From Tropicimonas sp033101155 (lineage in GTDB: Bacteria; Pseudomonadota; Alphaproteobacteria; Rhodobacterales; Rhodobacteraceae), in contig NZ_JAWMPX010000008.1 in assembly GCF_033101155.1 (NCBI RefSeq), positions 124,001-188,000 on the forward strand: 64,000 nucleotides of DNA, read 5' to 3'. A program made the translations under genes and the position numbers. Below are positions 35,364 to 44,358 of the stretch, one piece after another (positions within the stretch are counted from its first letter, which is position 1; the number at the start of each line of letters is the position of its first letter). The notes below the pieces were generated by a model, which saw only the letters and a list, made by a program, of their open reading frames with translations, was not told the origin of the DNA and ran no database searches.

Positions 35364-36158
35364 ATGTTTAAGACGACCCGAAATCCCGGGGCAGGCGGTC
35401 GGATCGCGCGCAGCGTCGCGCTCGCGGCGACGTTCGCTGGGCTTGCCAGTGCTGCGGGTGCACAACAATCGATCAGCCACGAAGAAAAAGTCCGCGCCTT
35501 TTCCAAGAATGTGTCGTTGCTGGGAATTCCGGCGGCAACGGTGGCGCCGGACGGGCTTGTCTTCGCCGCGGTGGCCTTCACCGACAAGCGCAATGGCGTG
35601 ACCGATGACTGGGACGGTTCGGCCGCTTTTGGCTTCGGGGTGGGCGTTGGCGACGACCTGTTCGACCTGCAGTTCACCGCTCATGTCACCTCGCTCGACG
35701 ACGATTTTGGCGATTCAGGCTTTCTTGGGGTGCGCGCGTCGAAACGGATCGATTCAGGCGGTATTCCGACCTATCTCGGCCTCGGTGTCCGAAACATAGC
35801 GCCCTGGGGCGATGCGGATGTCGATGACGATCTGGCCTATTCCGGCTCGATCACGAGCTTTCCCGTGGCGCGGATCGGCGGCGATGTCTATCCGCTGATG
35901 CTGACCGTCGGTGCTGGCAACAAGGTGCGCGATTTCGACCGCGAAGCGGGTGTTTTCGCCGGGCTTGGCATCGGGCTTACCGAGTATTTCGGAACGTCTG
36001 TTGCCTATAACGGTGACAATATGGATGTCGGCGCCTCTTTCCGGCTGCCGGGGCTCGACAGTGTCGGTTTCAATGTCATTCTCAACGATGCTTTCGATCA
36101 AGACGATCGCCAGCGTGTTATCTTCTCGCTCAACTGGATCGCCAAAGATGTTTTCTGA
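35364..36158 (+). CDS. Predicted outer-membrane/secreted beta-rich protein, unknown function
   Basis: 264 residues from ATG 35364 with GGAG 7 bases upstream. Signal peptide with a twin-charged N-terminus (MFKTTRNPGAGGRIARS) and a cleavage site near AGA-QQ. The mature part alternates short amphipathic strands with Gly/Asp turns (AFGFGVGVGDDLFDLQFTAHV, FAGLGIGLTEYFGTSVAYN) and ends in VIFSLNWIAKDVF with a terminal Phe, as in outer-membrane beta-barrels. The family is not recognised. It is the first of two coupled genes at the end of the T6SS island, 120 bases after the caspase gene. Confidence 0.6.
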   Translation: MFKTTRNPGAGGRIARSVALAATFAGLASAAGAQQSISHEEKVRAFSKNVSLLGIPAATVAPDGLVFAAVAFTDKRNGVTDDWDGSAAFGFGVGVGDDLFDLQFTAHVTSLDDDFGDSGFLGVRASKRIDSGGIPTYLGLGVRNIAPWGDADVDDDLAYSGSITSFPVARIGGDVYPLMLTVGAGNKVRDFDREAGVFAGLGIGLTEYFGTSVAYNGDNMDVGASFRLPGLDSVGFNVILNDAFDQDDRQRVIFSLNWIAKDVF

Positions 36159-36876
36159 TCTGAAATTCCCCCTTCGTGCGGTGGCTCGGTTCTGTTTGGC
36201 CGGGCTCTTCGCTTCGCTGGCCAGTGTCGCCTTGGCTCAGTCAGAAACCGAGGATTTTTACCTTGAGATGGACGCGCCCGTGGCGGCACCGGTCGATGTG
36301 CCTGTCGAGGTGCCGGTGCCGAGCTACACGCCGATGCCGACCCTGCACCAGTCGCTTCCGGGTGTCGTGCCGGTCTTCGTTCCAGAACTGTCGCTGGACC
36401 AGCTTGGTGTTGCGGATGTGACCGCGGGGATCGATGCCGCGCGGAATTTCTGCAGCTCCCTGCCGGACGAATACCGGATTGATTGTCTCGCCGAACAGCT
36501 GGAACGGGTTGCCAAATCGCTGCCCAAGACGGCGGAGTCCCGTGAGATGCGGAAAATCCTCCACCAGACCTCCGACAAGCTGGAGAAGGTGGTCCGGGAG
36601 AATCGCGACCGCTCCAAGCCGCGTATCAGCGCCAAGTCGGCCACGGCTCCGGCGCCGACCCCGTCGCGCCCGCAACCGGCGCCGATCGCCACAAGCCGTC
36701 CGTTGAAGGCCGTGAAGACCGAGGCCCTGCCGACTGCGGAAGCGGAGGCCGCGGCGATCCTGGAAGAGGCCGGTATCCTGTTGTTGCGGTCTTCCACCCA
36801 GTCGCAGGAAACCTCGCAGCACTACCAAGCTGTTGCTGAAGCCCTGGACTCGACGGCCCTGCTGTTGCGGTCCTGA
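36148..36876 (+). CDS. Pro-rich secreted protein, unknown function
   Basis: 242 residues from ATG 36148, overlapping the end of the previous gene by 11 bases, so probably translated with it. Signal peptide to about ALA-QS (residue 31). A Pro/Val stretch (45-60), a Cys pair in ARNFCSSLPDEYRIDCLAEQL (about 102-116), a helical segment, a Pro/Ala spacer (about 160-195), then a C-terminal helix rich in Ala/Glu/Leu. No known domain. The pairing with a barrel-like protein suggests an envelope complex or a surface-bound subunit. Confidence 0.55.
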   Translation: MFSDLKFPLRAVARFCLAGLFASLASVALAQSETEDFYLEMDAPVAAPVDVPVEVPVPSYTPMPTLHQSLPGVVPVFVPELSLDQLGVADVTAGIDAARNFCSSLPDEYRIDCLAEQLERVAKSLPKTAESREMRKILHQTSDKLEKVVRENRDRSKPRISAKSATAPAPTPSRPQPAPIATSRPLKAVKTEALPTAEAEAAAILEEAGILLLRSSTQSQETSQHYQAVAEALDSTALLLRS

Positions 36877-36957
36877 GGAGATTGACAAGACGGGTCTGGC
36901 GGGGCGGTGAATGCCGGCCCGTCCCCTATCGCCTCGTCGCGCCTTTCCCTCCCCAGA

Positions 36958-37743
36958 TCAGCGCCCTTTCCAAACCGGATCACGCTTCTCGGCAAAGGCC
37001 TGGGCGCCTTCGAGCTGGTCTTCGGAATTGTAGAGCTTCTCGACTGTTGCGAACTGGCTGCGGGTGATCTTGTTGAGCGCATCCTGGAACTTCATGTCTT
37101 CGGCCTCGCGCACGACCTCCTTGATCGCCGCATAGACCAGCGGCGGTCCGCTTTCCAGTAACCGCGCAAGCTCCCAAGAAGTTGCCAGAAGATCCTCGGG
37201 TCGGGTGATTTCCTTCAGCAATCCCCAGTGCTTTGCCTCCTCGGCATCAAACCAGCGTCCGGTCAGCAGCAAGTCCATTGCAACGTGATAGGGGATGCGC
37301 TTGGGCAGTTTGATCGAGGCCGCGTCGGCCACCGTCCCGGAACGGATCTCCGGCAGAGCGAAGGTCGCCGTCTCCGAGGCAAGGATCAGGTCGCAGGAGA
37401 GCGCCAGTTCCAGCCCGCCGCCGCAACAGATCCCGTTCACGGCGCAGATCACCGGTTTGTCGAGACGCGGCAGTTCCTGCAAGCCACCAAACCCGCCGAC
37501 CCCGTAATCGCCATCCACAGCATCGCCCTCGGCCGCCGCCTTCAGGTCCCAGCCTGGACAGAAGAACTTCTCGCCCTCCGCGCGCAGGATCGCCACTTTG
37601 AGCGTGTCGTCGTCGCGGAAGTCGCGAAAGGTCTCGCCCATGATGCGGCTGGTGGCGAGGTCGATCGCGTTGGCCTTGGGACGGTCCAGCGTCACCTCGA
37701 GAATCCCGCCCTCGCGGCGGGTCCGGATCGGTGTGTCGGTCAT
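36958..37743 (-). CDS. Enoyl-CoA hydratase/isomerase, CaiD-like (carnitinyl-CoA dehydratase type)
   Basis: 261 residues, crotonase superfamily. Oxyanion-hole stretch NGICCGGGLELALSCD and the two catalytic acids at Glu112 (GGGLE) and Glu132 (LPEIRSG), the positions used by E. coli CaiD. Hydrates or dehydrates an acyl-CoA; carnitinyl-CoA to crotonobetainyl-CoA is the best-known reaction of close relatives. The ATG overlaps the stop of the acyl-CoA synthetase gene (ATGA). Third gene of a leftward acyl-CoA operon. The substrate is not certain. Confidence 0.85.
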   Translation of the reverse strand: MTDTPIRTRREGGILEVTLDRPKANAIDLATSRIMGETFRDFRDDDTLKVAILRAEGEKFFCPGWDLKAAAEGDAVDGDYGVGGFGGLQELPRLDKPVICAVNGICCGGGLELALSCDLILASETATFALPEIRSGTVADAASIKLPKRIPYHVAMDLLLTGRWFDAEEAKHWGLLKEITRPEDLLATSWELARLLESGPPLVYAAIKEVVREAEDMKFQDALNKITRSQFATVEKLYNSEDQLEGAQAFAEKRDPVWKGR

Positions 37744-39740
37744 TCCATGTCCTTCCGTATCAGCGCATCCACGGCCACGGCGCCGCGTTCGCGCAGGATG
37801 AGCGGGTTGATTTCAATCTCTCTGTAGCAAGGCCGGGTCGCCATCAGCGATTGCAGTCTCAGGACGGCATCGACCGCAGCACCGGTATCGGCAACGGGTT
37901 GGCCGCGATAGCCTTCCAGAAGCGGCGCCAGCCGGAGCCGTTCGAGCGCTGCGCGGATCTCGGCCGCATCGACAGGCAGCACGAGCGTGACCGTATCGGC
38001 CAGAAGTTCTGCCGTGATCCCGCCGAGACCCAGTGTCAGCGTGGCCCCATAGACCGGATCCCGCCGTAGACCGACGAGCAGCTCGGCCACGCCCCCCGTC
38101 GCCATCTCCTCCAGGAGGTAGCCTTGCGCGCCCGTCATCGGAGCCTGGTCGGAAAGCGATGTCACACCGAGCCGCACGCCACCGGCTTCGGTCTTGTGCG
38201 CCATGCCGAGCGCCTTGAGGGCGAAGGGTGGGGAAAGTGTGTCTGCGGCCTCGGAGAGATACTCCAGAGACGCCCCGGTCACGCCGCGCGGAACGGGAAT
38301 TCCCACCGCCTTGAGGTCGGATTTGGCCTCTGCTTCGGAGAGCAACCGTGTTGGGGTATCCTGACCGACGGCCCATGGCAGCCAATTGCTGCGACCGGTG
38401 GGCGTGGTTGCCGCCGCAAGCGCGGTCAACGCGGTTTCCAGCCCCGAAAGCGGCGCTATTCCGCGGTCTATCAGGGAAATCGCCAGCGCTTCGTCGAAAT
38501 TCTCGGGCAGGGTGGCAACCGGAAAAGCCGGCTTGCCGGTGCTGCGGGCGGCGGCTTCGGCGGCGGCCAGCGAATGCATGAAAGACGCGGGGTCGCAGCG
38601 ATCCGGACGAGGCGGGTCGATCACGAAGATCCCGGCGTCGTAACCTTCGAGCATCGTGGTGAAGACGGCCTCGGTGGTTTCACTGTCGCCCCAGATGTAA
38701 GTGTTGTAATCCAACGGGTTAGCTATGGGGACGCGGGGGCCGAGCAGTTCCGACAAGCGCGCTTCCTGCGCGACTGAAGGGGGCGGAAAGTCGAGAACGG
38801 ATCGTTCGGTCAGGTCCGCCACGAGCGTCGCCTCGCCCCCCGAGCAGGAGAGGGAACAGAACCGCGGACCGTTGAGCGGGCCGTGGGTGTGATAGACATT
38901 CAACGTCTCGATCATTTCGGCCAGGGTCGAGACCTCGGCGATCCCGCATTGCCGCAGATAGGCCGAGGAGGCTGCGGCCGTCCCCGCCAGCGCCGCCGTA
39001 TGGCTTGCGGCAGCCGAGGCGCCGGCGGCTGTCTTGCCGGCCTTGACCATGACCACCCCCTTGCCGCCCGCGCGCATATCCTGTGCGAGGCGGGCGAGCG
39101 CGACGGGGTCATCGATCCCTTCGGCATAGATGCCAAGTGCGGTGACCCGTTCATCGGCAACCAGCGCTTTGGCAAGTTCGGCCATGCCGACCTGCGCGGC
39201 ATTTCCGAGACAGGCCACATAGGCGACCGGAAGGCCGCGCGCCTGCATGGTGATATTGATGGCGATGTTGGAGCTTTGCGATAGCACGGCAACACCGCGT
39301 TTGACCCGCCGCCCGCCATGCTGGTCCGGCCAGACGATGGCGCCGTCCAGATAGTTGATCATGCCGTAGCAGTTCGGCCCGAAGATCGGCATCTCACCAG
39401 CCGCTTCGACCAGTTTGGCTTGCAAGTCGCCCGCGCCGACTTCGCGCCAGCCGGACGCAAAGCAGACCGCGCCCCCCGCCCCCATCTCTTTCAATGCCTC
39501 GACAACGTTGATCGTTGCGTCCCGATTGATCCCAAGGAACGTCACGTCCGGTGCGGTGGGAAGGTCGGACAATGCGCGAAACGCCCGTCGCCCGCCGATT
39601 TCCGGGTGGCTTGGGTGCACAGGCCAGATCTGGCCGTCGAACCCCATCTTCTCGCATTGCGCGACGACATTCTGCGCCCAGACCGAGCCAAGCACGGCGA
39701 TGGAGCGTGGGCGGAGCAATCTGGAGAGATCGCGGGTCAT
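37740..39740 (-). CDS. NDP-forming acyl-CoA synthetase (acetate-CoA ligase family)
   Basis: 666 residues from ATG 39740, with AGGAG 9 bases upstream; an earlier open frame lacks such a site. Fused alpha-beta type: N-terminal CoA-binding Rossmann domain (about 8-130, LRPRSIAVLGSVW), succinyl-CoA ligase-like domain with the phospho-His candidate ASHTAALAGT (about 245-255), and a C-terminal ATP-grasp-like part (about 460-665) with ALKALGMAHKTEAGGVRLG and EINPLIL. Activates a carboxylate to its CoA thioester using nucleoside triphosphate. Neighbours (CaiD-like hydratase, dehydrogenase) suggest a quaternary amine or similar acid; acetate itself is unlikely. Confidence 0.85.
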   Translation of the reverse strand: MTRDLSRLLRPRSIAVLGSVWAQNVVAQCEKMGFDGQIWPVHPSHPEIGGRRAFRALSDLPTAPDVTFLGINRDATINVVEALKEMGAGGAVCFASGWREVGAGDLQAKLVEAAGEMPIFGPNCYGMINYLDGAIVWPDQHGGRRVKRGVAVLSQSSNIAINITMQARGLPVAYVACLGNAAQVGMAELAKALVADERVTALGIYAEGIDDPVALARLAQDMRAGGKGVVMVKAGKTAAGASAAASHTAALAGTAAASSAYLRQCGIAEVSTLAEMIETLNVYHTHGPLNGPRFCSLSCSGGEATLVADLTERSVLDFPPPSVAQEARLSELLGPRVPIANPLDYNTYIWGDSETTEAVFTTMLEGYDAGIFVIDPPRPDRCDPASFMHSLAAAEAAARSTGKPAFPVATLPENFDEALAISLIDRGIAPLSGLETALTALAAATTPTGRSNWLPWAVGQDTPTRLLSEAEAKSDLKAVGIPVPRGVTGASLEYLSEAADTLSPPFALKALGMAHKTEAGGVRLGVTSLSDQAPMTGAQGYLLEEMATGGVAELLVGLRRDPVYGATLTLGLGGITAELLADTVTLVLPVDAAEIRAALERLRLAPLLEGYRGQPVADTGAAVDAVLRLQSLMATRPCYREIEINPLILRERGAVAVDALIRKDME

Positions 39741-39860
39741 TGGCTGGCTCCTGCACTGGTCAAGATTGCGGGAGCCTCCGGCGAGCGGTTTTCCGGGTGG
39801 TTCAGAATTCCCCGGACTGTTTCCGACATGCCCCTCACTCCCCGCCGGAGACACACTGCC

Positions 39861-41021
39861 CTATGCTCCAAGCGGGCGAAGAAGATCGCGGCTGATGATG
39901 TGGCGCTGGATCTCCGAGGTTCCGTCCCAGATCCGTTCGACACGCGCGTCGCGCCAGAAACGTTCGATGGGGAAATCGTCCATGAGACCCATGCCGCCGA
40001 AGATCTGTAGCGTGGCGTCGGTAACGCGCGCGAGCATCTCGGTGGCGTAGAGCTTGGCCGAAGCGATTTCGCGGTTGGCGGGCAGCCCCTGGTCGAGGCG
40101 CCATGCACCGGCGAGGGTCAGCCAGTCCGCGGCGTCGATTTCGGTGATCATGTCGGCGATCTGGAAGCCGATCCCCTGGAACTTGCCGATAGGTTGGCCG
40201 AATTGCTTGCGCTCGGCCGCGTAGTTCAACGCGTAGTCGAAGCAGCGGCGGGCGCGACCGACGGACATGGTGGCGACTGTGAGGCGCGTGGCATAGAGCC
40301 AGTCATTCATCACCGCGAAACCGCCATCGACTTCGCCGAGCACCTGTGCGTCAGGCAGGCGACACGCGTCGAAATCCAGGATGCAGTTCTTGTAGCCCTT
40401 GTGGCTGACCGAGTTGTAGCCGGCGCGGACCTCGAACCCGGGTGTGCCGCGATCGACGAGGAAGCAGGTGATGCGTTTCTTTGGACCTTTGGGCGTGTCA
40501 TCGACGCCCGTGGCGATGAAGACGATGAAGAAATCCGCATGTTCTGCGCCGGAAATGAAGTGCTTGGAGCCGTTCACGATCCAATCGCCGCCGTTTCGTG
40601 TGGCGGTGCATTTCATCCCGCGCACATCGGAGCCGGCATCGGGTTCGGTCATGGCCAGCGCATCCATCTTCTCGCCGCGCACCGCCGGGAGGAGATATCG
40701 ATCGCGCTGTTCGCCCTCGCAGGCCATCAGGATATTCTGCGGTCGACCGAAGAAATGGGTGAGTGCCATGGAACCGCGGCCAAGCTCTCGCTCGACAAGG
40801 GTGAAATCCAGATGCGTCAGTCCCGCACCACCAACCTCTTCGGGGAAATTGCAGGCATAAAAGCCGAGATCGAGCGTCTTGCGCTTGATCTCTTCGCCCA
40901 GTTCCAGCGGCACCTCGCCGCGGCGCTCGACCTCTGCCTCATGCGGATAGATCTCGTTCTCGACGAAACTCCGCACCGTGGAGACGATCATCTCCTGCTC
41001 TTCGCTCAATCCGAATTGCAT
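39861..41021 (-). CDS. Acyl-CoA dehydrogenase, CaiA-like
   Basis: 386 residues, FAD-dependent. Signatures: FAD/substrate block ALAMTEPDAGSDVRGM and the C-terminal IFGGMGLMDDFPIERFWRDARV. At the position where MCAD-type enzymes have their catalytic Glu (YEGTS) this protein has Asp366 (RIWDGTSEIQ). The second dehydrogenase in this window has the usual Glu there (LEGTN). Activity with Asp is possible but would be altered, or the base may lie elsewhere as in isovaleryl-CoA dehydrogenases. First gene of the operon; 120 bases separate it from the synthetase. Role: oxidation or reduction of the C2-C3 bond of the CoA intermediate. Confidence 0.85.
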   Translation of the reverse strand: MQFGLSEEQEMIVSTVRSFVENEIYPHEAEVERRGEVPLELGEEIKRKTLDLGFYACNFPEEVGGAGLTHLDFTLVERELGRGSMALTHFFGRPQNILMACEGEQRDRYLLPAVRGEKMDALAMTEPDAGSDVRGMKCTATRNGGDWIVNGSKHFISGAEHADFFIVFIATGVDDTPKGPKKRITCFLVDRGTPGFEVRAGYNSVSHKGYKNCILDFDACRLPDAQVLGEVDGGFAVMNDWLYATRLTVATMSVGRARRCFDYALNYAAERKQFGQPIGKFQGIGFQIADMITEIDAADWLTLAGAWRLDQGLPANREIASAKLYATEMLARVTDATLQIFGGMGLMDDFPIERFWRDARVERIWDGTSEIQRHIISRDLLRPLGA

Positions 41022-41135
41022 CTCTCCCGGCTCCTTCCGGCACAGGCCGGATGGTTCAAGCCCCCGGCGATCCAGATCAGGCTAAGCGCGAGGTTGGCGT
41101 GACTTCGTGCTGATTTGGAGAAATCCGTGCCGAAT

Positions 41136-42014
41136 TTACTGGAGCAATCCGGGCAGGCTCTCGCTCAAACGCCTGCGCCCTCCGGGGTGCCAGCCGAGGC
41201 TTCGCAACCGAGTGCAGGACATGGCCGAGATCTTCGCGCCATCCGCGCGCTTGGGGAGCGGAGCGCGGATGCCGGTCAGGCGGGCGACCTCCGTCAGCAG
41301 GTCATGTCGGTCGAGCAGGATGTCGGAGAGGTTGAAGCTGCGGCCGGCCAGCGAGGACGCCGGCGCAAGGAGCAAAAGTCGGATTGCGGCGGCAAGGTCG
41401 GCGCCATGGACCTCGGTTGAGATGCGCGGCGCGATGGGGCGACCGGCGCGGAAATCGTCGAAGAGCCGGGTCCATTTATGCGTCTGGCCCGGACCGGCGG
41501 GGCCGTAGATCCCGGTGGCGCGCAGGCTGGCCGTTGCGCAGCCCGGGCCGTTCAAAGCGGCAAGCGCCTGTTCGGCTTCCAGCTTGATCTTGCCATAGAG
41601 CGTGTCCGGCCGGGGCGGGAGGTCCTCGCCGAGAGTCGTGCCGGGCGGGTAATCGCCATAAACGGCGCGGGAGGAGAGGAAGAGGATGCGGCGGACACCA
41701 TCGCGCCGCGCGGTCTCGAAAAGCGCCAGACTGCCGTCGAGATTGGCGCGCCGGAAGCCATCCGGATCGTCGCCTTCGCCGCCCCGGTATAGCCCCGGCA
41801 CATGCTGAAAGGAGCAGTGAACGAGCGCGTCGCAGCCGACGAGCGGCGGCGGCGGGCCGGCGAGGTCATAGGCGAGGCGGGAGACCGGGCCGGAGAAGGC
41901 GCCATGATCGGGTGGGGTGCGGGTCAACGTGACGACATGGTCGCCGGCCGCAAGAGCCTCCTCGACGATGAAACGGCCAACCAGTCCGGTTGCGCCGGTG
42001 ATGGCCAGCCTCAT
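41136..42014 (-). CDS. sqdC: NAD(P)-dependent epimerase/reductase, SqdC-like
   Basis: 292 residues from ATG 42014, overlapping the stop of sqdD by four bases. Short-chain/extended Rossmann protein: TGATGLVGRF at the N-terminus, SSRAVYGDYPPG, and YGKIK as the catalytic YxxxK. Third gene of a set with the order and types known for Rhodobacter sphaeroides sqdB-sqdD-sqdC, required for full sulfoquinovosyl diacylglycerol production. The precise reaction of SqdC is not settled in the literature I know. The name depends on the neighbours; the protein alone would be called an epimerase. Confidence 0.75.
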   Translation of the reverse strand: MRLAITGATGLVGRFIVEEALAAGDHVVTLTRTPPDHGAFSGPVSRLAYDLAGPPPPLVGCDALVHCSFQHVPGLYRGGEGDDPDGFRRANLDGSLALFETARRDGVRRILFLSSRAVYGDYPPGTTLGEDLPPRPDTLYGKIKLEAEQALAALNGPGCATASLRATGIYGPAGPGQTHKWTRLFDDFRAGRPIAPRISTEVHGADLAAAIRLLLLAPASSLAGRSFNLSDILLDRHDLLTEVARLTGIRAPLPKRADGAKISAMSCTRLRSLGWHPGGRRRLSESLPGLLQ

Positions 42015-42850
42015 GCGAGGGGGCCCGGGAGGCTGTCTATCTCCGGAACGGGGGCGTCGCTCGCGAAAGCTTCCCAGAGGGCGATCAGCGGCGCGAGCTT
42101 GTCTGCCTTTGCGTGGCCGGCCTGCCACGGTTTCTCGTATTGGAAATGCAGGATGCGGATCGCCGACCAGTCCCAGAGCTCCGGCATGTTGAACCAGACA
42201 TATTGCAGCATGTTGTCGAAAACCGGCAGCCCGTGCCAGTCCGGGAAGAAATGTTGCAGGAAGCTCTGGTCGGTTCGGCGCCAGAAGGCGCCCGGCACGT
42301 CCAGCTCGGCCAGCATCCGCTCGAATGTCTGCGCATTCGGGCGGGCGGTGAAGACGCCGGAATTGAGCCGGTGGAAATCGGACAGGCTCTCGTAGACATT
42401 GGGTGCGGCGGAGAATTCCGGGTAGTCGAAGAGCCGGTCGCAACTGCGCAGCATGAGCGTATCGGCATCGATGAAGACGACGCTGTCATAGTCTTCCAAC
42501 TGCCAGAGCCGGAGCTTGGCGAAATTGTCCAGGGGTGTATGGAAACCCGGTTTTTCGCCTTTGGTGAAGGGCGCGCGACCGTGCAGCCGGTCGCGCGCAT
42601 GGGCCTGGTTGAAGGCGTCGGAGGTCGGCAGCAGGTCCACCTTGATCAGCCGGGCGCCAAAGGCGACGAGCGGCGCCATGTCCCGTACCTCAACGGCGCC
42701 GGTGAGGAGCACGACGATATCCGCCGCCGTCCCTGTCGCCCGGATCGAGCGAACAAGCGCCTTCGCGCCGAGCGCGTAATCGGCATTGGTGACCAGTGTC
42801 ACATAGGCCTGACGGCTGTTGGCCGGGGCGCTGGCCTGCAGACCTTCCAT
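42011..42850 (-). CDS. sqdD: Glycosyltransferase family 8 protein, SqdD-like
   Basis: 279 residues. GT8/glycogenin-like fold: AYVTLVTNADYALGAKALVRSI at the N-terminus and the metal-binding DxD in VVFIDADTLML (about 125-135), then SGVFTARPN. In Rhodobacter SqdD is a glycogenin-like transferase thought to move sulfoquinovose from UDP onto diacylglycerol. It lies 3 bases after sqdB and overlaps sqdC, so it is a tight operon. Assignment rests on domain and gene order. Confidence 0.8.
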   Translation of the reverse strand: MEGLQASAPANSRQAYVTLVTNADYALGAKALVRSIRATGTAADIVVLLTGAVEVRDMAPLVAFGARLIKVDLLPTSDAFNQAHARDRLHGRAPFTKGEKPGFHTPLDNFAKLRLWQLEDYDSVVFIDADTLMLRSCDRLFDYPEFSAAPNVYESLSDFHRLNSGVFTARPNAQTFERMLAELDVPGAFWRRTDQSFLQHFFPDWHGLPVFDNMLQYVWFNMPELWDWSAIRILHFQYEKPWQAGHAKADKLAPLIALWEAFASDAPVPEIDSLPGPLA

Positions 42851-42853
42851 CCC

Positions 42854-44074
42854 TCAGCCGACCGATTTCAGCTGCGCGGCCTCGGGATCATGGACAATGC
42901 GCTGCGCGATATCCTTCGTCCAGGCGGAGACGCAGGGGACGTGTTTCCGGTCGGCCCTGTGCGCATAGCGCTCCGCGATATGAACGATTTCGTCGAGCAG
43001 CCCGGCCTCCAGCTTGATCGGGTCCAGACCGAGGGCGAGGAAGCCGTCATTCTTCACGATCAGCTCGTTCTCGGCGGCTTCCTTGCGCGGATTGGGCAGG
43101 AAGGCGATTTCGCTGCCGGTCATCTGTGACACCATCGCGGCGAGGTCGCGCACGCGGTGGGTCTCGGTCATCTGGTTGAAGATCCGCACCCGGTCGCCCT
43201 GCTCCGGCGCATCGCCAAGCGCCAGCTCGATGCAGCGCACCGTGTCCTGGATGTGGATGAAGGCGCGGGTCTGACCGCCCGTGCCGTGGACCGTCAGCGG
43301 GTAGTTGATCGCGGCCTGGATCAGGAAGCGGTTGAGGACTGTGCCGTAATCGCCATCGTAGTCGAAACGGTTGATGAGCTGCTCATGGCGCCGGGTCTGG
43401 TCGGTATGGGTGCCCCAGACGATGCCCTGATGCAGGTCGGTGATCCGCAGCCCGTCATTCTGGGCATAGAACTGGAACTGGATCTGATCGAGCGACTTGG
43501 TCATGTGATAGACCGAGCCGGGCTTTGTCGGATAGAGAACCTCCAGCCCCTTTTTCTCACCCTCGAGATTGGTGATCTCGACATCGAGATAGCCCTCGGG
43601 GATCGCCGCGCCGACACTGGAATAGCCATAGACGCCCATCGTGCCAAGATGGACCAGATGCGCGTCGATCTCGGTTTCGACCATCGCTGCCAGCAGGTTG
43701 TGCGTGGCGCTGACATTGTTGTCGACGGTGTAGTTCTTGTGCCGGTCCGACTTCATCGAGTAGGGCGCTGCGCGCTGTTCGGCGAAATGGATGATCGCGT
43801 CGGGCTTCATCTCGGCCAGCCACTGCTTGAGCCGTTGGTACTCCTTGGCAAGGTCCAGCAGGTGGAAGGAGATCTCGTTTCCGGAGGTTTCGCGCCAGAT
43901 CCGGCAGCGCTCCTGGATCGAATCCATCGGCGTGAGCGACTGCACGCCGAGTTCGGTGTCGATCCAGCGGCGGGAGAGGTTGTCGAGGATATGGACCTCG
44001 TGGCCGAGATTGGAGAGATGCAGGGATGTCGGCCAGCCGCAGAATCCGTCGCCCCCAAGAACCGCAATACGCAT
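42854..44074 (-). CDS. sqdB: UDP-sulfoquinovose synthase SqdB
   Basis: 406 residues from ATG 44074, with AAGGAG 7 bases upstream; the earlier in-frame start adds an unrelated charged tail. Extended short-chain dehydrogenase: GGDGFCGWPTSLHL (NAD site), Thr145 in LGTMGVYGYSS, and Tyr189-His-Met-Thr-Lys193, the residues that correspond to the SQD1 active site (Thr, Tyr, Lys). HFAEQRAAPYSMK and DLHQGIVWGT are typical of the family. Makes UDP-sulfoquinovose from UDP-glucose and sulfite, the head group of membrane sulfolipid. Heads the sqdB-sqdD-sqdC operon; sqdA is not in the window. Confidence 0.95.
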   Translation of the reverse strand: MRIAVLGGDGFCGWPTSLHLSNLGHEVHILDNLSRRWIDTELGVQSLTPMDSIQERCRIWRETSGNEISFHLLDLAKEYQRLKQWLAEMKPDAIIHFAEQRAAPYSMKSDRHKNYTVDNNVSATHNLLAAMVETEIDAHLVHLGTMGVYGYSSVGAAIPEGYLDVEITNLEGEKKGLEVLYPTKPGSVYHMTKSLDQIQFQFYAQNDGLRITDLHQGIVWGTHTDQTRRHEQLINRFDYDGDYGTVLNRFLIQAAINYPLTVHGTGGQTRAFIHIQDTVRCIELALGDAPEQGDRVRIFNQMTETHRVRDLAAMVSQMTGSEIAFLPNPRKEAAENELIVKNDGFLALGLDPIKLEAGLLDEIVHIAERYAHRADRKHVPCVSAWTKDIAQRIVHDPEAAQLKSVG

Positions 44075-44358
44075 CAGTCGCTCCTTCCCGGCCACCCGGC
44101 CTGTCTGTCTCTTCGTTTTGAGAGATGGCATAGGGCGGAGCGCGCGTCATGTCTAATGAAAGTAATGCAACAGGAAATCATAAAATTTCGCACGAATTAC
44201 ACGTTTTCTTTCATGTGGCGGCATTGTTCGCACGCTTCTGCGGCAAAATCGAAAGATAACTCTCTTGTCGCGAAAGGTTTCTGGGCTGGCGTTTTCCACT
44301 CCCGAGCCCGACCGCAAGCGGCTAGAGTGGGGGGAACCTTTTCAGTCAAAGTGATCCA

